The notes under the pieces: model-generated | The model's database searches: none | What the model saw: only the letters and a program-made list of their open reading frames with translations | Told to the model about the DNA's origin: nothing | Part shown: positions 36,823 to 45,897 of the stretch, one piece after another | Position numbering within the stretch: the stretch's first letter is position 1 | Layout of the letters: every line of letters begins with the position of its first letter | Made by a program: the position numbers and the translations under genes | DNA from: Pseudomonas viridiflava | Lineage (GTDB): Bacteria > Pseudomonadota > Gammaproteobacteria > Pseudomonadales > Pseudomonadaceae | Assembly (NCBI RefSeq): GCF_900601905.1 | Contig: NZ_UWFA01000137.1 | Coordinates: 1 to 64,000, forward strand | Direction of reading: 5' to 3' | DNA length: 64,000 nt

Positions 36823-37262
36823 TGGCCGCATTGCGCTTACTGCTGGGTTTTGATTACGGCACCAAACAGATCGGCGTCGCGGTAGGCCAGGTGATTACCG
36901 GCCAGGCCCGCGAACTCTGCACCCTCAAGGCCACGCAGGGCGTGCCGGACTGGAGCCAGATCGAAGCGCTGATCCGCGAATGGAAGCCGGACGCCATTGT
37001 CGTCGGCCTGCCGCTGAACATGGACGGCACACCGAGCGAAATGAGCGCCAAGGCCGAAAAATTCTCGCGCCGGATCAATGGTCGCTTCAATGTGCCGGTT
37101 TACACCCACGACGAACGCCTGACCACCTTTGAAGCCAAAGGCGAACGGATGAGCCGTGGCGGCCAGAAAGGCAGCTATAAAGACAACCCGGTAGATGCCA
37201 TCGCCGCCATGCTGTTATTGCAAGGCTGGCTGGATGCCAACGCAGAATTGTTCAACGCCTGA
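36822..37262 (+). CDS. ruvX: Holliday junction resolvase-like RuvX/YqgF
   Basis: RNase-H-fold nuclease of 146 residues, linked to 16S rRNA 5'-end maturation and anti-termination. Catalytic acidic motifs are visible in 'LLGFDYGTKQIGVAVG', 'IVVGLPLNMDGTPSEMS' and 'YTHDERLTTFEA', with the final aspartate in 'YKDNPVDAIAAMLL'. It overlaps algH by one base. Confidence 0.93.
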   Translation: MAALRLLLGFDYGTKQIGVAVGQVITGQARELCTLKATQGVPDWSQIEALIREWKPDAIVVGLPLNMDGTPSEMSAKAEKFSRRINGRFNVPVYTHDERLTTFEAKGERMSRGGQKGSYKDNPVDAIAAMLLLQGWLDANAELFNA

Positions 37263-37361
37263 CGTGTTCACCCTTTTCCAGAATCCCGGTTTCCGCCTGA
37301 GCCACGCCACAATGCCAAGCGCCATGTGGGCCTGGCTCGGGCACTTCAAGGAGCAACTTTC

Positions 37362-37883
37362 ATGAGCCTGCCCAATCCTGCCGAACTGATCCGTCAGATG
37401 GCCACCGACCTGAACGCTCATCTGAGCAAGCGCAGCATCAGCGAGCCGCGTTTTATCGGCATCCGCACTGGCGGCGTATGGGTCGCGCAGGCGTTGCTTG
37501 AAGCCTTGGGCCGCGATACGCCGCTGGGCACGCTGGATGTTTCCTTCTACCGCGACGACTTCAGCCAGAACGGCCTGCACCCGCAAGTGCGCCCTTCCGA
37601 GCTGCCGTTCGAGATCGAAGGCCAGCACCTTGTCTTGATCGACGACGTGCTCATGAGTGGCCGCACCATCCGCGCCGCCCTCAACGAGCTGTTCGACTAC
37701 GGCCGCCCGGCCAGCGTGACGCTGGTTTGCCTGCTGGACCTGGACGCTGGCGAACTGCCGATCAGCCCGGACGTCGTTGGTGCCACCTTGTCGCTGGCGG
37801 CTCACGAACGAGTCAAGTTGAGCGGCCCGTCGCCGCTGGCCCTCGAACTGCAAGACCTGTCCACCGCTTCCGCCGCCCTTTAA
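37362..37883 (+). CDS. pyrR: Pyrimidine regulatory protein PyrR / uracil phosphoribosyltransferase-like
   Basis: Phosphoribosyltransferase-fold protein of 173 residues with PRPP loop '[20 protein letters not shown]' and '[20 protein letters not shown]'. In Pseudomonas PyrR precedes pyrB and pyrC' and regulates them. ATG 37362 follows AAGGAG. It is 24 bases from pyrB, so the three genes form one operon. Confidence 0.92.
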   Translation: MSLPNPAELIRQMATDLNAHLSKRSISEPRFIGIRTGGVWVAQALLEALGRDTPLGTLDVSFYRDDFSQNGLHPQVRPSELPFEIEGQHLVLIDDVLMSGRTIRAALNELFDYGRPASVTLVCLLDLDAGELPISPDVVGATLSLAAHERVKLSGPSPLALELQDLSTASAAL

Positions 37884-37907
37884 CCGCCCTTGAAAGAGTC
37901 CTTTGCG

Positions 37908-38912
37908 ATGACGCCCCTCGACGCCAAGCGCCCGCTGCAGCTCAACCATCAAGGTCAGCTGCGCCATTTCCTTTCACTTGATGGCTTGCCCCGCGAGCTG
38001 CTCACCGAAATACTCGACACCGCCGACTCCTTTCTGGAAGTCGGTGCCCGGGCGGTGAAGAAAGTCCCGTTGTTGCGCGGCAAGACGGTGTGCAACGTGT
38101 TCTTCGAGAACTCCACGCGCACCCGTACCACCTTCGAGCTGGCGGCACAGCGCTTGTCGGCGGACGTGATCACCCTCAACGTGTCGACGTCCTCCACCAG
38201 CAAGGGCGAGACGCTGTTCGACACCCTGCGCAACCTGGAGGCCATGGCCGCCGACATGTTCGTCGTGCGCCACGGCGACTCGGGCGCGGCGCACTTCATT
38301 GCCGAGCACGTGTGCCCGGAAGTGGCGATCATCAACGGCGGCGACGGCCGTCACGCGCACCCGACCCAGGGCATGCTCGACATGCTGACCATCCGCCGTC
38401 ACAAGGGCGGCTTTGAAAACCTCTCGGTGGCCATCGTCGGCGACATCCTGCATTCGCGGGTCGCGCGCTCGAACATGATCGCGCTCAAGGCGCTGGGTTG
38501 CCCGGACATCCGCGTGATCGGCCCGAAAACCCTGCTGCCGGTGGGCGTCGAGCAATATGGCGTGAAGGTCTACACCGACCTGGCTCAAGGGCTGAAAGAC
38601 GTCGACGTGGTGATCATGCTACGCCTGCAACGCGAACGCATGCAGGGCGGCCTATTGCCGAGCGAAGGTGAGTTCTATCGCCTGTTCGGCTTGACTACTG
38701 CCCGCCTGGCTGGTGCCAAACCGGACTGCATCGTGATGCACCCCGGCCCGATCAACCGTGGCGTAGAAATCGAGTCGGCTGTGGCCGATGGCGCGCATTC
38801 GGTGATTCTCAACCAAGTGACTTACGGCATCGCCGTGCGCATGGCAGTGCTGTCCATGGCCATGAGCGGCCAGACCGCGCAACGACAATTCGAACAGGAG
38901 AACGCCCAGTGA
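37908..38912 (+). CDS. pyrB: Aspartate carbamoyltransferase catalytic chain
   Basis: Joins carbamoyl phosphate and aspartate in pyrimidine synthesis. The 334 residues contain the carbamoyl-phosphate loop STRTRT at 69-74, '[20 protein letters not shown]', '[17 protein letters not shown]' and '[15 protein letters not shown]'. The Pseudomonas enzyme has an N-terminal extension over the E. coli protein and works as a complex with the inactive dihydroorotase encoded by the next gene, with which it overlaps by four bases. Confidence 0.95.
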   Translation: MTPLDAKRPLQLNHQGQLRHFLSLDGLPRELLTEILDTADSFLEVGARAVKKVPLLRGKTVCNVFFENSTRTRTTFELAAQRLSADVITLNVSTSSTSKGETLFDTLRNLEAMAADMFVVRHGDSGAAHFIAEHVCPEVAIINGGDGRHAHPTQGMLDMLTIRRHKGGFENLSVAIVGDILHSRVARSNMIALKALGCPDIRVIGPKTLLPVGVEQYGVKVYTDLAQGLKDVDVVIMLRLQRERMQGGLLPSEGEFYRLFGLTTARLAGAKPDCIVMHPGPINRGVEIESAVADGAHSVILNQVTYGIAVRMAVLSMAMSGQTAQRQFEQENAQ

Positions 38913-40180
38913 AGCTCAGCATCCTCGGCGCTCGCGTCATCGACCCCAACAGCGGTCTGGATCAAATCACCGACCTGCACCTGGAAGCCTGCAAGGTGCT
39001 CGCCATTGGCACCGCGCCAGCCGGTTTCGAACCCGTACAAACCATCGATGCCACCGGCCTGATCGCCGCGCCGGGGCTGGTCGATCTGAACGTCGCCCTG
39101 CGCGAACCGGGCTACAGCCGCAAAGGCACGATTGCCAGCGAAACCCGCGCCGCAGCCGCTGGCGGCGTGACCAGCCTGTGCTGCCCGCCGCGCACCAAAC
39201 CGATTCTGGATACTTCCGCAGTCGCCGAGCTGATCCTCGACCGCGCCCGCGAAGCCGGGCACAGTAAGGTGTTCCCGATTGGCGCCCTCAGCAAGGGCCT
39301 GGAAGGCGAGCAACTGGCAGAACTGGTAGCGTTGCGCGATGTGGGCTGCGTGGCCTTTGGCAACGGCCTGGAGAGCTTTCGCAACACTCGCACGCTGTGC
39401 CGCGCGCTGGAATACGCCGCGACCTTCGACCTGACGGTGATTTTCAACTCGCAGGATCGTGATCTGGCCGAAGGCGGCCTGGCTCACGAAGGCCCGACGG
39501 CAAGCTTCCTCGGCCTGGCAGGTATCCCGGAAACGGCTGAAACCGTGGCCCTGGCTCGGGATCTGCTGCTGGTCGAACAAAGTGGCGTGCGTGCCCACTT
39601 CAGCCAGCTGACCAGCGCCCGGGGTGCGGCGTTGATCGCCCAGGCTCAGGCGCGTGGTTTGAAGGTGACTGCCGATGCGGCGCTGTATCAGTTGATCCTC
39701 ACAGACGAAGCGCTGATCGACTTCTCCAGCCTGTACCACGTGCAACCACCGCTGCGCACCCGTGCGGATCGCGATGGGTTGCGTGAAGCGGTCAAATCCG
39801 GGGTAATCAGCGCGATTTCCAGCCATCACCAGCCACACGAGCGCGATGCCAAGCTGGCACCGTTCGGCGCGACCGAGCCGGGGATCAGCAGCGTTGAACT
39901 ACTGCTGCCGCTGGCCATGACGCTGGTTGAAGATGGCCTGCTCGACCTGCCAACCCTGATCGCCCGCCTGAGCAGCGGCCCTGCGGCTGCGCTGCGCCTG
40001 CCCGCCGGGCAACTGAGCGCGGGCTCGCCTGCGGACATCGTGCTGTTCGACCCCAAAGCCTCAACCGTCGCCGGTGAAACCTGGCTGTCCAAAGGCGAGA
40101 ACTGCCCGTTCCTCGGCCATTGCCTGCCCGGTGCCGTGCGCTACACCCTGGTGGATGGGCGGATTACCCATACGGGCTGA
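38909..40180 (+). CDS. Dihydroorotase-like PyrC' lacking metal ligands (structural partner of PyrB)
   Basis: An amidohydrolase-fold protein of 423 residues. The first metal-binding motif, normally DxHxHxR, reads D59-L-N61-V-A63-L-R65, so both histidines are replaced and dihydroorotase activity is not expected. The rest is intact: '[20 protein letters not shown]', '[17 protein letters not shown]', '[11 protein letters not shown]'. In P. putida and P. aeruginosa the equivalent PyrC' holds the PyrB dodecamer together. A working pyrC must be elsewhere in the genome. Confidence 0.92.
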   Translation: MKLSILGARVIDPNSGLDQITDLHLEACKVLAIGTAPAGFEPVQTIDATGLIAAPGLVDLNVALREPGYSRKGTIASETRAAAAGGVTSLCCPPRTKPILDTSAVAELILDRAREAGHSKVFPIGALSKGLEGEQLAELVALRDVGCVAFGNGLESFRNTRTLCRALEYAATFDLTVIFNSQDRDLAEGGLAHEGPTASFLGLAGIPETAETVALARDLLLVEQSGVRAHFSQLTSARGAALIAQAQARGLKVTADAALYQLILTDEALIDFSSLYHVQPPLRTRADRDGLREAVKSGVISAISSHHQPHERDAKLAPFGATEPGISSVELLLPLAMTLVEDGLLDLPTLIARLSSGPAAALRLPAGQLSAGSPADIVLFDPKASTVAGETWLSKGENCPFLGHCLPGAVRYTLVDGRITHTG

Positions 40181-40199
40181 ACCGCCTTTTGTAATAACT

Positions 40200-40302
40200 G
40201 TTGGAGCGAGGCTTGCCCGCGAACCGGGCGGCCACGGTACGCCAGATGCGCCGCGTAATCGTTCTTCGCGGGCAAGTCGGAATGCCGCCCACACGCTCCA
40301 AC
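40200..40302. repeat. REP pair after pyrC'
   Basis: GTTGGAGCGAGGCTTGCCCG on the left and an inverted copy ending GCTCCAAC on the right, with a long spacer. It separates pyrC' from the convergent TM2-domain gene. Confidence 0.8.
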
Positions 40303-40316
40303 AGAATCAATGACCC

Positions 40317-40736
40317 TCACCCGCGCCGTGCATTCTTGATCGAAATCTGGTCGTTCAGCGTCCAGAAGTCATACAACACGCCTACCAGAAACAGCCCGCC
40401 GGTAAAAAAGTAGATGATCCCGGTGATCCATTTGCCCTGATACATGCGATGCACGCCGAACACACCCAGGAACGCCAACAGAATCCAGGCGACGCTGTAG
40501 TCGGTGGAACCTGCGGTAAAGCGCAGGTCGGCTTCGCGGTCCATGGCCGGGATCAGAAACAGGTCGATCAGCCAGCCGATCCCAAACAAGCCCAACGTAA
40601 AGAACCAGATCGTGCCGGTCACTGGCTTGCCGTAATAGAAGCGATGGGAGCCGGTGAACCCGACAATCCACAACAGGTAACCCAGCACTTTGCTGTGGGT
40701 GTCCTGACGCTGCGGTTCAACTTGATAGGTGTTCAT
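40317..40736 (-). CDS. TM2-domain membrane protein
   Basis: 139-residue membrane protein with two TM2-type units: 'VLGYLLWIVGFTGSHRFYYG' with 'TGTIWFFTLGLFGIGWLIDL', and 'WILLAFLGVFGVHRMYQGKW' with 'GIIYFFTGGLFLVGVLYDFW'. The G-x-H-R-[FM]-Y motif is repeated. Function is unknown. ATG 40736 has AGAGG six bases upstream; earlier in-frame starts add an unconserved extension. Confidence 0.85.
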   Translation of the reverse strand: MNTYQVEPQRQDTHSKVLGYLLWIVGFTGSHRFYYGKPVTGTIWFFTLGLFGIGWLIDLFLIPAMDREADLRFTAGSTDYSVAWILLAFLGVFGVHRMYQGKWITGIIYFFTGGLFLVGVLYDFWTLNDQISIKNARRG

Positions 40737-40986
40737 TTGCGACCTCTTTTGCCCTGATAGAAAAAAATAGTGGTAAAGATTGTGACTTTTGTATGATCTT
40801 CCGACGTATGGCAGGAACCTCTGACGCTTATTCCAAACCCTTGTACCACAAGGGATTGCTGCGGGTTTTGAGAGAGTTTGTCGCGCAAAGTGAAACGATC
40901 GCTCCATATTGATGGCGTAAACGGTGATCAGAATCACAGAAAAAGCTGTTATAAAGTTGCGCGCTAACCCACAAGAGCCCTGCCGA

Positions 40987-41676
40987 ATGCGTCCATTTTT
41001 CAAGTCATGGCTAACCATCTGCCTGCTTATGCCTCTGGCCGCTCATGCCACCAATCGTGAGCAACAACTACCCGCGAGCTTCACCGGCTTCACCGCGAAA
41101 ACTCATTCTTCGCCAGCCATCGCGTCCACCCATGTCAACGAGCCTGCGCCTGTCATCTCTCCAAAAGGCCGCAGCACCCGGGCGAAAAACCAGCAAAACG
41201 CGCCCATCAAGAATTCCAAAGCCGTGGTCAACGCCCAGATGATCGGTGCGCCCAGCGCCAAACAGAGCAATTCGGTTGTCAGCCGCGCCCTGAAAGCGGT
41301 CGGTACACCTTATCGTTGGGGCGGCAGCACGCCAGGTAAAGGCCTGGATTGCAGCGGGCTGGTCAAATACGCGTTCAGTGACGTGAGTGAGGTCAACCTG
41401 CCGCGTACGTCCAATGCCATGGCCGAAGGTCACGGGCAGAAAGTGGATCGCAAGGATCTGAAGCCCGGCGATCTGCTGTTCTTCAACATCAAGAGCCGCA
41501 AGGTCAACCACGTCGCCATTTATCTGGGCAACGACCGCTTCGTCCACGCCCCGCGCCGTGGCAAGGCCGTGACCGTCGACACGCTGAAAAAGCCGTACTG
41601 GAACAGCCATTACATGGTCGCCAAACGCGTACTGCCCAAGCAGAAGAACGCGCCGTTGCGAGTGGTACAGCGCTGA
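40987..41676 (+). CDS. Periplasmic NlpC/P60 (C40) cell-wall peptidase
   Basis: Probable peptidoglycan endopeptidase of 229 residues. Residues 1-21 are a signal peptide ending 'LAAHA'; residues 22-95 are a low-complexity linker; the NlpC/P60 domain follows. Catalytic residues are visible: C122 in 'GLDCSGLVKYAF', H175 in 'KVNHVAIYLGN', and H187 in 'FVHAPRRGK' near the active site. 'YRWGGSTPGKG' is the usual entry motif. The start at ATG 40987 puts the signal peptide at the N-terminus. Confidence 0.9.
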   Translation: MRPFFKSWLTICLLMPLAAHATNREQQLPASFTGFTAKTHSSPAIASTHVNEPAPVISPKGRSTRAKNQQNAPIKNSKAVVNAQMIGAPSAKQSNSVVSRALKAVGTPYRWGGSTPGKGLDCSGLVKYAFSDVSEVNLPRTSNAMAEGHGQKVDRKDLKPGDLLFFNIKSRKVNHVAIYLGNDRFVHAPRRGKAVTVDTLKKPYWNSHYMVAKRVLPKQKNAPLRVVQR

Positions 41677-41685
41677 CTTGAGACC

Positions 41686-41772
41686 GTTGGAGCGAGGCTT
41701 GCCCGCGAATGGGTCACACGGTATGTCAGGCATACCGCGTGATCGTTCTTCGCGGGCATGCCTCGCTCCAAC
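41686..41772. repeat. REP pair between the peptidase and pilT
   Basis: GTTGGAGCGAGGCTTGCCCG and its inverted partner with a spacer of about 45 bases. It fills the gap between the convergent peptidase and pilT genes, at the place where pilU follows pilT in P. aeruginosa. Confidence 0.85.
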
Positions 41773-41780
41773 AGATTTCT

Positions 41781-42815
41781 TCAGAAATTATCCGGCATCT
41801 TGGCCTTTTCACGCGCAGCCTCGCGGGTGATCAGGCCTTTGGCGACCAGATCTTTCATGCACATATCCAGCGTCTGCATGCCCAACTGCCCTCCGGTCTG
41901 AATCGCCGAGTACATCTGCGCGACCTTGTCTTCGCGGATCAGGTTACGAATCGCCGCCGTACCCATCATGATCTCGTGCGCCGCCACCCGCCCGCCGCCG
42001 ACTTTCTTGAGCAGCGTCTGGGACACCACTGCATGCAGTGACTCGGACAGCATCGAGCGGATCATCGCCTTCTCAGCCGCCGGGAACACATCAACGATAC
42101 GGTCGATGGTTTTTGCCGCCGACGTGGTGTGCAGCGTGCCAAACACCAGGTGGCCGGTTTCCGCTGCGGTCAGCGCCAGGCGAATGGTCTCCAGGTCGCG
42201 CAGCTCGCCCACCAGAATCACGTCCGGGTCTTCACGCAGGGCCGAGCGCAGGGCTTCGGAAAAGCCCAGTGTGTCGCGATGCACTTCGCGCTGGTTGACC
42301 AGGCACTTCTTGGACTCGTGGACGAATTCGATCGGGTCTTCGATGGTCAGGATGTGGTGGTGACGGTTGACGTTCAGGTAATCGATCATCGCCGCCAACG
42401 TAGTCGACTTGCCCGAACCGGTCGGCCCGGTGATCAATACCAGGCCGCGAGAGGCGTCGGTAATCTTGCGAAACACTTCCCCCATGCCCAATTCTTCAAG
42501 GCTCAGGATCTTGGCCGGGATGGTCCGAAACACCGCACCCGCGCCACGGTTCTGGTTGAAGGCGTTGACCCGAAAGCGCGCCACGCCGGGTACTTCAAAC
42601 GAGAAGTCCGTCTCCAGAAACTCTTCGAAATCCTGACGTTGCTTGTCGTTCATGATGTCGTAGATCAGTTCCTGCACCGCTTTGGCGTCCAGCGCAGGCA
42701 GGTTGATCCGGCGCACATCGCCATCGACACGAATCATCGGCGGCAACCCGGCCGAGAGGTGTAAGTCCGATGCGCCTTGCTTGGCGCTGAACGCCAGCAG
42801 CTCGGTAATATCCAT
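41781..42815 (-). CDS. pilT: Type IV pilus retraction ATPase PilT
   Basis: Hexameric AAA-type motor that depolymerises pili for twitching. The 344 residues equal the P. aeruginosa length. Walker A GPTGSGKST is at 130-138, then the Asp box 'HILTIEDPIEFVHESKKCLV', Walker B 'DPDVILVGELRDLETIRLAL', the His box 'TGHLVFGTLHTTSAA' and the AIRNLIRE retraction motif. ATG 42815 follows GAGGAG. It diverges from yggS by 55 bases, a shared promoter region. No pilU is adjacent. Confidence 0.95.
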   Translation of the reverse strand: MDITELLAFSAKQGASDLHLSAGLPPMIRVDGDVRRINLPALDAKAVQELIYDIMNDKQRQDFEEFLETDFSFEVPGVARFRVNAFNQNRGAGAVFRTIPAKILSLEELGMGEVFRKITDASRGLVLITGPTGSGKSTTLAAMIDYLNVNRHHHILTIEDPIEFVHESKKCLVNQREVHRDTLGFSEALRSALREDPDVILVGELRDLETIRLALTAAETGHLVFGTLHTTSAAKTIDRIVDVFPAAEKAMIRSMLSESLHAVVSQTLLKKVGGGRVAAHEIMMGTAAIRNLIREDKVAQMYSAIQTGGQLGMQTLDMCMKDLVAKGLITREAAREKAKMPDNF

Positions 42816-42870
42816 ACAGCTCCTCAATCACATAGAATGCCGCAGACTTTAGCCCTGCTGGCGCAAATCA

Positions 42871-43557
42871 ATGTCCACGATAGCAGCGAACATTTCAACG
42901 CTCAGCGAGCGAATTAACGCCGCCGCCCAATTGGCGCAGCGTGATCCGGCCACCATTGGCCTGCTGGCGGTCAGCAAAACCAAGCCTGCACAGGCGCTGC
43001 GTGAAGCTTACGCGGCGGGCCTGCGCGATTTTGGTGAAAACTATTTGCAGGAAGCATTGAGCAAACAGGCCGAATTGGCCGACCTGCCCTTGTGTTGGCA
43101 TTTCATCGGCCCCATTCAGTCCAACAAGACTCGCGCCATCGCCGAGAACTTTGCCTGGGTGCATTCAGTGGATCGCTTGAAAATCGCGCAACGCCTGTCC
43201 GAGCAACGCCCAGAAGGTCTGCCACCGCTCAATATCTGCATTCAAGTCAATGTCAGCGGCGAAGCCAGCAAGTCCGGCTGCACACCTGCCGACCTGCCTG
43301 CACTGGCCGAAGCGATCAGCCAACTGCCCAATTTGCAGCTGCGCGGCCTGATGGCGATTCCGGAGCCAACCGACGATGCAGCCGAACAACACGCCGCATT
43401 CGCTGCCGTGCAGAGCCTGCAGCAGCAACTGAACCTGCCGCTGGATACCCTTTCCATGGGCATGAGCCACGACCTGGAAGCCGCCATCGCACAAGGCGCG
43501 ACCTGGGTGCGTATCGGCACTGCCCTTTTTGGCGCCCGTGATTACGGCCAGCCATGA
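42871..43557 (+). CDS. yggS: PLP homeostasis protein YggS family
   Basis: PLP-binding carrier of 228 residues, a single-domain alanine-racemase-like barrel. 'LLAVSKTKPAQALREAYAAG' contains the PLP lysine, followed by 'DFGENYLQEALSK', 'WHFIGPIQSNKTRAIAENF', 'QVNVSGEASKSG' and 'SMGMSHDLEAAIAQGATWVR'. Loss of this family disturbs PLP and amino acid pools. It sits with proC and yggT as in most proteobacteria. Confidence 0.94.
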   Translation: MSTIAANISTLSERINAAAQLAQRDPATIGLLAVSKTKPAQALREAYAAGLRDFGENYLQEALSKQAELADLPLCWHFIGPIQSNKTRAIAENFAWVHSVDRLKIAQRLSEQRPEGLPPLNICIQVNVSGEASKSGCTPADLPALAEAISQLPNLQLRGLMAIPEPTDDAAEQHAAFAAVQSLQQQLNLPLDTLSMGMSHDLEAAIAQGATWVRIGTALFGARDYGQP

Positions 43558-43577
43558 CCTCTGACAAGGAACCCGAC

Positions 43578-44396
43578 ATGAGCTCAACCCGCATTGCCTT
43601 CATTGGCGCAGGCAACATGGCTGCCAGCCTGATCGGAGGGCTGCGCGCCCAGGGCGTCGACGCCGACTCGATCCGCGCCAGCGATCCCGGCGCTGAAACA
43701 CGCGGCAAAATCGCTGCCGAGCATGGCATCACTGTCTTTGCCGACAACGCCGAAGCGGTTGATGGCGCCGATGTGGTGCTGATCGCCGTCAAGCCGCAGG
43801 CCATGAAAGCTGTGTGCGAAGCCTTGCGCCCGAGCCTCAAGCCAAACCAGCTGGTGGTTTCCATCGCCGCCGGCATCACCTGCGCCAGCATGAAAAACTG
43901 GCTGGGCGAGCAACCCATCGTGCGCTGCATGCCCAACACTCCAGCCCTGCTGCGTCAGGGCGTCAGCGGCCTGTACGCCACCGAGCACGTCAACGAAGAA
44001 CAGCGCGCCCAGGCCGAGCAATTACTGTCGGCTGTCGGCATCGCGCTGTGGCTGGAAGAGGAACAACAACTGGACGCAGTCACTGCGGTGTCCGGCAGCG
44101 GCCCGGCGTATTTCTTTCTGCTGATCGAAGCCATGACCGCAGCAGGCGTAAAACTCGGCCTGCCTCGTGAGGTGGCCGCACAACTGACCCAACAAACCGC
44201 GCTGGGCGCGGCACTGATGGCCACCGGCAGCGATGTGGATGCCGCCGAGCTGCGCCGCCGCGTGACATCGCCTGCGGGCACCACGGAAGCAGCCATCAAA
44301 TCATTCCAGGCTGGGGGCTTTGAAGCGTTGGTAGAGACCGCGCTGACCGCCGCCGCACATCGCTCGGCTGAAATGGCCGAGCAATTGGGCAAGTAA
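43578..44396 (+). CDS. proC: Pyrroline-5-carboxylate reductase
   Basis: Last enzyme of proline synthesis, using NAD(P)H. The 272 residues have the Rossmann start 'IAFIGAGNMAASLIGGLRAQ', 'VVLIAVKPQAM', 'RCMPNTPALLRQGVSGLY' and the signature 'LRRRVTSPAGTTEAAIKSF'. ATG 43578 follows AAGGA. A 14-base tandem duplication begins at its last codons and spans the stop. Confidence 0.95.
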   Translation: MSSTRIAFIGAGNMAASLIGGLRAQGVDADSIRASDPGAETRGKIAAEHGITVFADNAEAVDGADVVLIAVKPQAMKAVCEALRPSLKPNQLVVSIAAGITCASMKNWLGEQPIVRCMPNTPALLRQGVSGLYATEHVNEEQRAQAEQLLSAVGIALWLEEEQQLDAVTAVSGSGPAYFFLLIEAMTAAGVKLGLPREVAAQLTQQTALGAALMATGSDVDAAELRRRVTSPAGTTEAAIKSFQAGGFEALVETALTAAAHRSAEMAEQLGK

Positions 44397-44438
44397 TTTT
44401 GGGCAAGTAATTTTCCAGCCACTTGAGGAGCAGACCGA

Positions 44439-45029
44439 ATGATCGGACTGAACACCGCTGCAATCTACATCCTGCAAACCATAGGCAGCTTGTACCTGCT
44501 GATCATCCTGCTGCGCTTCGTGCTGCAGCTGGTGCGCGCCGACTTCTACAACCCGCTGAGCCAGTTCGCAGTACGCGCCACCCAGCCATTGCTCAAGCCC
44601 CTGCGCCGGATCATCCCGAGCGTGTTCGGCCTGGACATGTCTTCGCTGGTGCTGGCGATTATCGTGCAGATGATTCTGATGGCGCTGACGCTGCTGCTGG
44701 CCTACGGCACCACGGGCGACCCGCTGCACTTGCTGATCTGGGCGATCATCGGCGTGACCGCGCTGTTCCTGAAGATCTTCTTCTTTGCCCTGATCGTCAG
44801 CGTGATCCTGTCGTGGGTCGCACCTGCCAGCCATAACCCTGGCGCGCAACTGGTCAACCAGATCACCGAGCCACTGCTGGCCCCGCTGCGCAGAATCCTG
44901 CCGAACCTGGGCGGCCTGGATATCTCGCCGATCCTGGCGTTCATGATCCTCAAACTGCTGGACATGCTGGTCATCAACAACCTTGCGGCCATGAGCATGA
45001 TGCCCGATGTGCTGCGTTTGCTGATCTGA
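44439..45029 (+). CDS. yggT: YggT family membrane protein
   Basis: Integral membrane protein of 196 residues with two YGGT units, each of two membrane segments: 'LIILLRFVLQLVRADFYNPL' with 'TQPLLKPLRRIIP', and 'VILSWVAPASHNPGAQLVNQ' with 'TEPLLAPLRRILPNLGGLDI'. Its role is not firmly known, with links to osmotic stress or division. It ends the yggS-proC-yggT group. Confidence 0.92.
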   Translation: MIGLNTAAIYILQTIGSLYLLIILLRFVLQLVRADFYNPLSQFAVRATQPLLKPLRRIIPSVFGLDMSSLVLAIIVQMILMALTLLLAYGTTGDPLHLLIWAIIGVTALFLKIFFFALIVSVILSWVAPASHNPGAQLVNQITEPLLAPLRRILPNLGGLDISPILAFMILKLLDMLVINNLAAMSMMPDVLRLLI

Positions 45030-45048
45030 TCCCCTGCGTTAAATACCC

Positions 45049-45136
45049 GTGGGAGCGAGCTTGCTCGCGAAGACGCCAGTACATCCGGCACATCTCTTGA
45101 GCCTGAACGACTGCCTTCAAGCAAGCTTGCTCCCAC
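45049..45136. repeat. REP pair after yggT
   Basis: GTGGGAGCGAGCTTGCTCGC faces an inverted copy ending GCAAGCTTGCTCCCAC, with about 50 bases between. Confidence 0.8.
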
Positions 45137-45154
45137 CGTTTTTATACCGCTGCT

Positions 45155-45469
45155 TCAAACCACCTCAACACACTCCAGCGACCGCTCCACCATCACCTTG
45201 GCCATCTCCACCATGTGCATGGCCGTCAACGCCAGGTCGCGATTCGGCCCACTCAGCACCTCGCCCAACTCCGACGCCGTAGCCGCCGCGCAACGCAGAA
45301 ACTCCGTCGCATGGTTAAGCGTCGCCTCAATATCGATAAACTCTTCAGCCTCTTCGCTCTGCGGCTTGCAGACAGGCAGGTAATACGACAATGCCCGCTT
45401 CACAGCAGAAGGCTTGAGCTGCGGCTCGTTCGGCTCGTTGCAGGGGATTTGCGAAAGGGTATTCAACAT
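45155..45469 (-). CDS. Small helical protein, DUF3077/DUF6124-like
   Basis: 104-residue protein with no signal or membrane segment. The C-terminal half 'LNHATEFLRCAAATASELGE' plus 'LALTAMHMVEMAKVMVERSL' is amphipathic helix of the type seen in the many small DUF3077/DUF6124 proteins of Pseudomonas, whose function is unknown; the assignment is from memory of that pattern. It is read from ATG 45469, with GGAGAG as the ribosome site. It has an unusually long and highly structured leader (see the leader feature), homologous to the one before the small-protein operon at 49013. Confidence 0.6.
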   Translation of the reverse strand: MLNTLSQIPCNEPNEPQLKPSAVKRALSYYLPVCKPQSEEAEEFIDIEATLNHATEFLRCAAATASELGEVLSGPNRDLALTAMHMVEMAKVMVERSLECVEVV

Positions 45470-45676
45470 GACTCAGCTCTCCATAGTCTGGCTGCCACCC
45501 CGTCGCGACTAAACGAAAGGTGGCGGCTGTACGCAGGTTAGTCGACCGGCGAGCTAAGAAACCGGCGCACCCGAAGGTGCCCTACGCACAGCCACCAAAA
45601 CGGTGACCCATGCGCCTTAACTCAACTGCCGGGCGACTAAACCCGATCGCTGATAGGCAGCGACCGACGCAGACTA
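45470..45676 (-). promoter_or_regulatory. Structured 5' leader A of the DUF6124-like gene, candidate regulatory RNA
   Basis: Reading on the minus strand: a -10-like TAGTCT at 45676-45671, then a 9-bp hairpin (arms 45658-45666 and 45644-45652), then CGGG-TTTAGTCG-CCCG (45645-45630). A long helix follows with arms 45596-45581 and 45537-45519. Inside it are a GCACC-TTCG-GGTGC hairpin (45580-45567) and a CCGG hairpin, then the unpaired word CGACTAA (45544-45538). A final TTAGTCG word (45512-45506) lies in a hairpin flanked by GCCGCCACC and GGTGGCAGC. The 3' arm of the long helix can pair either upstream or with GGTGGCAGC next to the ribosome site, so two exclusive folds are possible. The same plan occurs in leader B at 48764-49012. 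Confidence 0.7.
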
Positions 45677-45765
45677 GAGACCGAATTTGAGTGGCGCAAG
45701 AGGCCGGGGATTCTCTCGGAAATGTCCTTCAAAAGAAAGAGACATGTCCTTCGCGCAACGACTTG

Positions 45766-45851
45766 TGGGAGCCGAGCTTGCTCGCGAAGAACGATAACTC
45801 GACGTACCTGGATGGCCACATTCCCTGTGGGAGCGAATTCATTCGCGAATG
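45766..45851. repeat. Two REP units in the same orientation
   Basis: GTGGGAGCCGAGCTTGCTCG at about 45766 and GTGGGAGCGAATTCATTCGC at about 45828, not inverted relative to each other. They lie between the dnaJ-like gene end and leader A. Confidence 0.65.
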
Positions 45852-45897
45852 CTGACCAACTGCCCAAGCCTATCTCTGGAATGTACCGAGCTGCCGA

